A DNA stretch of 10,260 nucleotides from DAOTVS01 sp034436375 (GTDB lineage Bacteria > Chloroflexota > Anaerolineae > SpSt-313): positions 1-10,260 of the forward strand of contig DAOTVS010000017.1 of assembly GCA_034436375.1 (NCBI GenBank), written 5' to 3'. Position numbers and translations under genes: made by a program. Each line of letters opens with the position of its first letter. Positions within the stretch are counted from its first letter, which is position 1. This document shows, piece by piece, positions 6,442 to 10,260 of this stretch. Under the pieces are notes generated by a model. The model saw nothing but the letters and a program-made list of their open reading frames with translations, was not told the DNA's origin and made no database searches.

Positions 6442-7257
6442 CGTGCCACCCGCTATGCCGATTACCGGCAGGCCATGTTGGCAGGTCTTGCGGCCTACCA
6501 ACAAAGGCGTTTTGCCGGGCGCGATGTGCTCTTTGAGCCCAGCCCGGCAACCAGGCTCACTTTTAGCCCTGGCGCCGCGCACCGGAATCTGTTCGACCCC
6601 GCCCTCTATCACGACCTGGCACATCGCCCGCCCAGCCTCCGCCAAATGACCTCGGCGCGTGCACTCGCCATCTCGGTGTTCGGTACGCTGGCCCGGCGCG
6701 AGGATTTGGGGCTCCTCTCCGAAGCGCTCTGCACCGATGGCCAGCCCATCATTCCGGCTGGTGAAGCACGGCAGGCGCTGTCGCTGACCCTGCAAGGTGT
6801 GACAGGGGTCGACCTCTGGCTGAGCGGCCCGCGCCTCCGCCTGGCAGTGGCGCCCTATTTCTTGGAGCGCAGCCTGGACTCGTGCAAGACCGACCGCCGT
6901 GGCCATTGTCCAGGCATGGCTGAGTGCGACGACCTGGCCTGGCTGAACCACAGGGTAGCGGAATGCCCACTGCGCCGTCTCTCAGGGTTGATCCATCCTC
7001 TGCGCGCGCTGGCGGCGGACCCGATGGCGGATGCCGTGATATCGCGCAGGCTGCTGCTGGTGTGCGATGCGCGCAACCCCGCCTTTGCTCCCGCTGGGCG
7101 CCTGAGCAGGCTTCTGGCTGAGTTACAGCAGGCCCTGCCGCCCCCCTTTGCCCTGCAGCGCACTACCTGGCAGGCCATCAACGCCCCCATGGCTCGCTCT
7201 CCCTGGTACTCGGACCTGCTGGCCTTTCTCAAAGACAAGTATGGGATCGACTCGTAA
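6439..7257 (+). CDS. Uncharacterised protein, PGN_0703-like PD-(D/E)XK fold with a degenerate active site (tentative)
   Basis: This 272-aa soluble protein has no confident family. The order of landmarks recalls PGN_0703-type putative restriction endonucleases: an N-terminal RYADYRQAML helix, TSARALAISVFGTL (71-84, compare the family's SSQ-x-LCFNxF-like segment), VDLWLSG (124-130) where the nuclease Asp would sit, then LAVAPYFLE (135-143). After these come a Cys-rich stretch (C149, C157, C163, C176), CPLRRL, and a hydrophobic strand LLLVCDARNPAF (205-216). In an active nuclease the strand after the Asp carries ExK; here those positions are non-polar or aromatic, so catalysis is unlikely unless my alignment is shifted. 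The four Cys (spacing 7, 5 and 12) could bind a metal or Fe-S cluster. It has its own promoter and GTG start. The stop codon lies at the edge of an inverted-repeat element, so the original end may have been cut. The coding region is firm; the function is a guess. Confidence 0.75.
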   Translation: MRATRYADYRQAMLAGLAAYQQRRFAGRDVLFEPSPATRLTFSPGAAHRNLFDPALYHDLAHRPPSLRQMTSARALAISVFGTLARREDLGLLSEALCTDGQPIIPAGEARQALSLTLQGVTGVDLWLSGPRLRLAVAPYFLERSLDSCKTDRRGHCPGMAECDDLAWLNHRVAECPLRRLSGLIHPLRALAADPMADAVISRRLLLVCDARNPAFAPAGRLSRLLAELQQALPPPFALQRTTWQAINAPMARSPWYSDLLAFLKDKYGIDS

Positions 7258-7390
7258 TAAGTAAAGCGTAATAAGTAAGGTCGCTATCGTGGCACATCGA
7301 CTGCTCACCGGAAGGTGCTAGGCAAGAATGCCCTGTTGAGCAGTACATCTGCGGAAATGGCGACCTTACTTATTACGCTTTACTTATTAC
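7254..7390. repeat. Inverted-repeat (MITE-like or hairpin) intergenic element, copy 2
   Basis: The 31-nt arms at 7254-7284 and 7360-7390 are perfect reverse complements enclosing 75 bases. Each arm contains an 11-nt direct repeat, GTAATAAGTAA, twice, separated by AGC. The interior has a nested stem, ACTGCTCA (7300-7307) with TGAGCAGT (7337-7344). The element fills the gap between two convergent genes. Its left arm holds the TAA of the plus-strand gene (7255-7257), and its right arm encodes the last residues (VISKA) and stop of the minus-strand gene. The arms are A+T-rich against G+C-rich surroundings, which suggests an inserted or independently evolving sequence. In RNA it would form a very stable hairpin in both orientations and may serve as a bidirectional transcript end. 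Confidence 0.85.
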
Positions 7391-8230
7391 ACTCGGCTGT
7401 GCATAGCAGTATCGGCAAGCGTGCGGGCACTTCATCCGATAGCTGCCGATATCCACGCTCGGTGTGCAGCCGCAGGCGGGGCGCTGGCCGGGGTCTTTGT
7501 GCGTGGGCAAAGGGAGTCGGCGCGGGTGCAGGGCAGCGAGGAGGGCGCCATCAATACAGGCGGAAGCCTGGATGCCAGCCTCAACCAGCGGCGGATCTGC
7601 GCAGGCATACAGGGTGAGCCCGCGCGCCCGGGCCAGCTCGTGCAGGTAAGCAGCGATCTCCGCGCGCTCCGCCGGCGCTGGCTCGTACCACTTTATCCCG
7701 CGCCGGCGCATCTTGGGGTAGACCTGGGCGATCGAGATGCGCACGGATTGCACGCCATTGGCCGCGGCCGCATCGAATACCGCATGCGCGTAGGGCAGGT
7801 TCGAGCGCACGCTTTCCCCATCACGCCAGTGCACGATCGGGTCAAAGCGCACACTGACGCGCCGAGGGTCGCCCGCCCAGGCCACCAGCGCGGGGAGCTG
7901 CGCTGCTATCTCGACCCAGGGGGGCACATGCGGTTCGAGGTTGCTCCCGCCCAGGCCGGTGATCGTGAGCTGAAAGGCAAGTTGCTCATACCTGGCCAGG
8001 AGTTCGCGTACCCCATCCTCATTGTGCAGGAACGGTCCATAGTCCTTCGACACAAAGACAATCGAGTGCACATCCCGGGGCGCAAGGGAGACAGTGCGCA
8101 CGAGTCCGCCGTAGGGTGAGACCACTTCCACCACGCCGGCCCGCAGCGCCTGCGCCAGCCATCCGGTGTAGCAGGCTGGAATATCCGTACGCCGGCTGCA
8201 GGAAACGACATAGGGGGGCTGCAAGGCCAT
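7373..8230 (-). CDS. DUF1848 family protein with a radical-SAM-like Cys cluster
   Basis: This 285-aa protein, read from ATG 8230, matches the DUF1848 pattern. Landmarks are SCSRRTDIPACY (10-21), VSLAPRDVHSIVFVSKD (47-63), QLTITGLGGSNLEPHVPP (87-104), VRFDPIV (127-133) and a C-terminal C253-x-C255 with DIGSY (260-264) and CPHACRYCYA (268-277). The CX3CX2C (C268, C272, C275) is the spacing of a radical-SAM 4Fe-4S site, although it sits at the C-terminus rather than the usual N-terminal place. The biochemical role of the family is not established to my knowledge. The start was chosen because AGGAGG (8235-8240) lies four bases upstream; an ATG at 8281 in the same frame lacks such a site. The final VISKA is encoded by the repeat arm. 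It is convergent with the 6439 gene. Its promoter is unclear: a distant minus-strand promoter-like pair at 8693-8720 could drive it through a leader of about 450 nt. Confidence 0.88.
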   Translation of the reverse strand: MALQPPYVVSCSRRTDIPACYTGWLAQALRAGVVEVVSPYGGLVRTVSLAPRDVHSIVFVSKDYGPFLHNEDGVRELLARYEQLAFQLTITGLGGSNLEPHVPPWVEIAAQLPALVAWAGDPRRVSVRFDPIVHWRDGESVRSNLPYAHAVFDAAAANGVQSVRISIAQVYPKMRRRGIKWYEPAPAERAEIAAYLHELARARGLTLYACADPPLVEAGIQASACIDGALLAALHPRRLPLPTHKDPGQRPACGCTPSVDIGSYRMKCPHACRYCYAQPSVISKA

Positions 8231-8240
8231 TTTACCTCCT
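8228..8240 (-). promoter_or_regulatory. Strong ribosome binding site of the DUF1848 gene
   Basis: On the minus strand AGGAGG (8240-8235) is followed by four bases and ATG (8230-8228). It is the best Shine-Dalgarno match in the window and excludes the longer start at 8281. Confidence 0.85.
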
Positions 8241-8364
8241 GGAAAGCGCCAATATTTAAGGTTAGGCCGAATCTTTAACATAAGTAGTCCCTGACTACCA
8301 CTGCTAGGGGCAGCACATCTATTGAACCCCTACCCGTTGGGGTTGACGCAGACTCGCGGCGCTA

Positions 8365-8393
8365 TTGCCAAAAGAGCCAAACTTTGCTAGAAT
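8365..8393 (+). promoter_or_regulatory. Sigma-70-type promoter
   Basis: TTGCCA (8365-8370) and TAGAAT (8388-8393) are spaced by 17 bases. Transcription would start near 8400, exactly where the outermost helix of the putative RNA begins, and about 450 bases ahead of dnaA. It resembles the tRNA promoter in its -35 box and spacing. Confidence 0.7.
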
Positions 8394-8400
8394 CGGATAC

Positions 8401-8673
8401 AGTCGCCGGGCTGATGAAGAGGAGGCAGAGCAAACACAATGGGTCAGCCGGCAGACGCCCACCCTGGTTATCGGTTATGCCCTACCCCCAAGGGGCCGTG
8501 AAGTCTGGGTTCCTCTTACCCAAGACCAGCGGTCGCATGTGGTATCTAGCGGTTCCCTACGCAGGTCCTGCCAGATATCCAGTTGTGGTAGAGGGTGGAG
8601 CTTCCACCCCGTCAGGACCTTGCTGAGAGCCCACTAGACCGCTGTGGCAGCGACCGAAGCATACCCGGCGTCT
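8401..8673 (+). ncRNA. Candidate structured RNA (strand not settled)
   Basis: The ends pair: AGTCGCCGGG (8401-8410) with CCCGGCGTCT (8664-8673), nine of ten positions. Inside, GGC (8424-8426) and AGCAA (8429-8433) face GCC (8629-8631) and TTGCT (8620-8624). Next, CCAC (8459-8462) and CTGGTTATC (8464-8472) face GTGG (8585-8588) and GATATCCAG (8574-8582), one mismatch. Local hairpins include GTCT-GGGT (8503-8510) with ACCC-A-AGAC (8518-8526), and GGGTGGA (8593-8599) with TCCACCC (8603-8609). An alternative helix joins AGGTCCTG (8563-8570) to CAGGACCT (8613-8620) and competes with some of these, which could mean switching or chance. A plus-strand promoter would start transcription at the first paired base; a minus-strand promoter lies at the other end. 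I looked for tmRNA, SRP RNA, RNase P and T-box landmarks and did not find them. It could be a free RNA or the dnaA leader. Confidence 0.35.
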
Positions 8674-8692
8674 CAGGATTCTGGAACGGTTT

Positions 8693-8720
8693 ATTCTAGC
8701 ACAAACTCCGCCCAAGGCAA
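8693..8720 (-). promoter_or_regulatory. Minus-strand promoter-like pair facing the 8365 promoter
   Basis: On the minus strand TTGCCT (8720-8715) and TAGAAT (8698-8693) are spaced by 16 bases. Its -10 context (GCTAGAAT) is the same as that of the plus-strand promoter at 8365-8393, so the two form an inverted pair about 300 bases apart pointing at each other. It could drive an antisense RNA or a long leader for the DUF1848 gene. Confidence 0.5.
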
Positions 8721-8747
8721 CGAGCACGGCTCCTGTCGCAGGATTCT

Positions 8748-8777
8748 TTGTCTCTGGCAAAAAGTCCTGGCTGTAGT
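8748..8777 (+). promoter_or_regulatory. Weak candidate dnaA promoter
   Basis: TTGTCT (8748-8753) and TGTAGT (8772-8777) are spaced by 18 bases, about 70 bases before the dnaA start. The -10 match is modest, and the stronger upstream promoter at 8365 could instead transcribe dnaA. Confidence 0.3.
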
Positions 8778-8849
8778 GCATTCCCGGTTTGGCCGCTTGC
8801 CAGCCATTCTCGACCGAACCGAGAGGCAATGTGGGTGAGGTATTGAAGG

Positions 8850-10256
8850 ATGGATGCAAAACGCATATGGCAGACTGCCCTTGGTGAGCTACAATTGCAA
8901 CTGACCAGGGCAACCTTTGATACCTGGCTGAAAGACACTACGGGCATCGCCTACGAAGACGGCGCCTTTGTAGTCGGCGTGCGCAACGCCTATGCCAAGG
9001 ACTGGCTGGAGAATCGTCTCTATGCGCACGTCTCACGTACCCTGGCCAGTATCATGAACCGCACCATCGAGGTGCGCTTTGTAGTCAACCCCCAGCCAGA
9101 GCCCGCGCCTGCCTCGCCAGAACGGTTCGACCTGCTGCATACGCCCGATCTTCGTCACGAAGCATGCCCGCCTGCCTCTGCTTCGTCCATAGCGGCGCCG
9201 GCCCCGCCTCCCGCACCGACCTCGCCGCCGATGCTTAACCCACGCTACACCTTTGAGACTTATGTGGTCGGCAATGCCAATCGCCTGGCCCACGCAGCTT
9301 CCCTGGCCGTGGCCGAGAACCCGGCTGCATCCTACAACCCTCTGTTCCTCTATGGCGGTGTGGGGTTGGGCAAAACCCACCTGCTGCACGCCATCGGTCA
9401 TCGCGCCCTGAACAAAGGCCGCTCGGTGCTCTATGTCTCTTCGGAGACCTTTACCAATGAGATGATCAACGCGATCCGCACTCAAAGCACCGAAGCCTTT
9501 CGCGGCAAGTACCGCAATAACAACGTCCTCCTGATCGACGACATCCAGTTCATCGCTGGCAAGGAATCGACCCAGGAGGAATTCTTCCACACCTTCAATG
9601 CCCTGCACCAGGCCAATAGCCAGATCGTGCTGACCAGCGATCGCCCGCCCAAGGCCATTCCTACCCTGGAGGAGCGGCTGCGGTCGCGCTTCGAGTGGGG
9701 CCTGTTGGCGGATATTCAGACGCCCGATCTGGAAATGCGCATCGCCATTCTGCGCGGCAAGGCCGAGAGCCTGGGTGCTCAGCTGTCGCCCGATGTGCTC
9801 GAGTACACGGCACGCAAGATCCAGAGCAATATCCGCGAGCTGGAAGGCGCGCTAAACCGCATCGTAGCCTATGCCCGCATGATGGGCCTGCCGCTCACTG
9901 AGGAGACAGCCGCGGAGGCGCTGCAGGATGTGCTCGTACCAACGCAATCGGCGCAGCCAACACAGGTGATCGAGGCCGTCTGCCGCTTTTATGAGATTCG
10001 CCGCGAGGACCTGGTCAATCGTCGCCGCAACCGTGAAATCGTCGTGCCCCGCCAGATGGCCATGTACCTGCTGCGCGAGGAAACGGGGCTCTCGCTCTCT
10101 CAGATTGGTTCCGAGTTGGGAGGGCGCGATCATACCACAGTCCTGCACGCATGCGACAAAGTCACCGAACAGATCGAAGAGGATGAACAGATGCGCCGTG
10201 AGCTCCTGGCTATCCGCGAGGCTCTCTACCACGGTAAAGCCTCATCCACATCCTGA
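8850..10256 (+). CDS. dnaA: Chromosomal replication initiator protein DnaA
   Basis: This complete 468-aa protein binds DnaA boxes at oriC, opens the duplex as an ATP-bound oligomer and helps load the replicative helicase. Domain I covers about 1-80 (WLKDT, VRNAYAKDWL), and a Pro/Ala-rich linker (domain II) covers about 81-128. The AAA+ domain III (about 130-345) has Walker A GGVGLGKT (169-176), Walker B LLIDD (227-231), sensor I LTSD (261-264), the RLRSRF arginine-finger region (276-281) and sensor II RELEGALNR (329-337). Domain IV carries the DNA-binding signature GGRDHTTVLHA (424-434). Length is normal. The ATG at 8850 has GTGAGG nine bases upstream (8835-8840); GAAGG directly before the ATG is too close to be the main site. 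The gene upstream is on the opposite strand, and downstream sequence is outside the window. A TCATCCACA, one base from a consensus DnaA box, lies within the last codons (10242-10250). Confidence 0.98.
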   Translation: MDAKRIWQTALGELQLQLTRATFDTWLKDTTGIAYEDGAFVVGVRNAYAKDWLENRLYAHVSRTLASIMNRTIEVRFVVNPQPEPAPASPERFDLLHTPDLRHEACPPASASSIAAPAPPPAPTSPPMLNPRYTFETYVVGNANRLAHAASLAVAENPAASYNPLFLYGGVGLGKTHLLHAIGHRALNKGRSVLYVSSETFTNEMINAIRTQSTEAFRGKYRNNNVLLIDDIQFIAGKESTQEEFFHTFNALHQANSQIVLTSDRPPKAIPTLEERLRSRFEWGLLADIQTPDLEMRIAILRGKAESLGAQLSPDVLEYTARKIQSNIRELEGALNRIVAYARMMGLPLTEETAAEALQDVLVPTQSAQPTQVIEAVCRFYEIRREDLVNRRRNREIVVPRQMAMYLLREETGLSLSQIGSELGGRDHTTVLHACDKVTEQIEEDEQMRRELLAIREALYHGKASSTS

Positions 10257-10260
10257 CGCC

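Larger units (their letters stand above)
8231..8849. other. Gene-free region upstream of dnaA
   Basis: About 620 bases hold no coding region I can support; the short frames here lack ribosome sites and family features. From left to right it contains two hairpins, GTAGTC-CCT-GACTAC (8284-8298) and AACCCC (8325-8330) with GGGGTT (8339-8344), then a plus-strand promoter (8365-8393) and a segment dense in complementary words (8401-8673). A minus-strand promoter-like pair (8693-8720) and a weak dnaA promoter candidate (8748-8777) follow. I see no cluster of DnaA boxes and no A+T-rich unwinding element, so there is no evidence that oriC is here. Confidence 0.7.

Noticed and set aside
8231..8281. 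Longer DUF1848 start at 8281
   Set aside because: The ATG at 8230 has a near-perfect Shine-Dalgarno, and the extra 17 residues are not typical of the family N-terminus, which begins shortly before SRRTDIP.
8400..8435. Resemblance to RNase P RNA (ACAGTCGCCG and AGAGCAAAC words)
   Set aside because: The conserved GAGGAAAGTCC core and the other universal RNase P elements are absent on both strands, so the shared words are probably chance.
8365..8637. A 90-codon open frame over the putative RNA
   Set aside because: It would begin in the promoter itself, lacks a ribosome site and a recognisable sequence, and overlaps other equally long frames.
8231..8849. oriC in the dnaA upstream region
   Set aside because: I found no cluster of TTATCCACA-like boxes and no A+T-rich unwinding stretch. 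The only near match (TCATCCACA, 10242-10250) lies inside the dnaA coding end, and a single near match is weak. oriC may lie downstream of the window.

Overview
The window is a G+C-rich stretch of bacterial chromosome. It is most likely from a member of the Chloroflexota (Anaerolineae or a related class). The grounds are indirect: a divergent but complete dnaA, a lipoprotein with a long Pro/Thr/Ala stalk, GTG and TTG starts, and intergenic hairpin repeats built from short TTAC/ACGTTT-like words. No single marker proves the phylum.

Left part (241-4473, + strand): a UbiA-family membrane prenyltransferase of the decaprenyl-phosphate phosphoribosyltransferase type, a LarA-type nickel-pincer racemase/epimerase and a HAD-family hydrolase are packed with gaps of 30 and 13 bases and look like one operon. 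A 141-bp inverted-repeat element follows; its left arm supplies the HAD stop codon. Then comes an MFS transporter that probably starts at a TTG 17 bases beyond the right arm.

Middle (4588-7390): a GH99/WbsX-like lipoprotein with the catalytic Glu pair in NEWVEG ends at a symmetric terminator. The terminator also serves a convergent tRNA-Ser(CGA), which has its own near-consensus promoter. An intergenic stretch of about 190 bases is rich in nested complementary segments. It is followed by another near-consensus promoter and a 272-aa protein that resembles a PD-(D/E)XK (PGN_0703-like) protein with a decayed active site and a Cys cluster. A second inverted-repeat element (31-bp perfect arms) fills the convergent gap and overlaps the ends of both flanking genes.

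Right part (7373-10256): a DUF1848 protein with a radical-SAM-like CX3CX2C cluster is on the minus strand. A gene-free region of about 620 bases follows, in which two strong promoter-like signals face each other across a segment dense in potential RNA helices. A complete dnaA ends the window. No oriC is seen upstream of dnaA.

The genes do not form one evident pathway. The items most worth following are the facing promoters with a possible structured RNA upstream of dnaA, the two hairpin elements that supply gene ends, and the degenerate nuclease-like protein.
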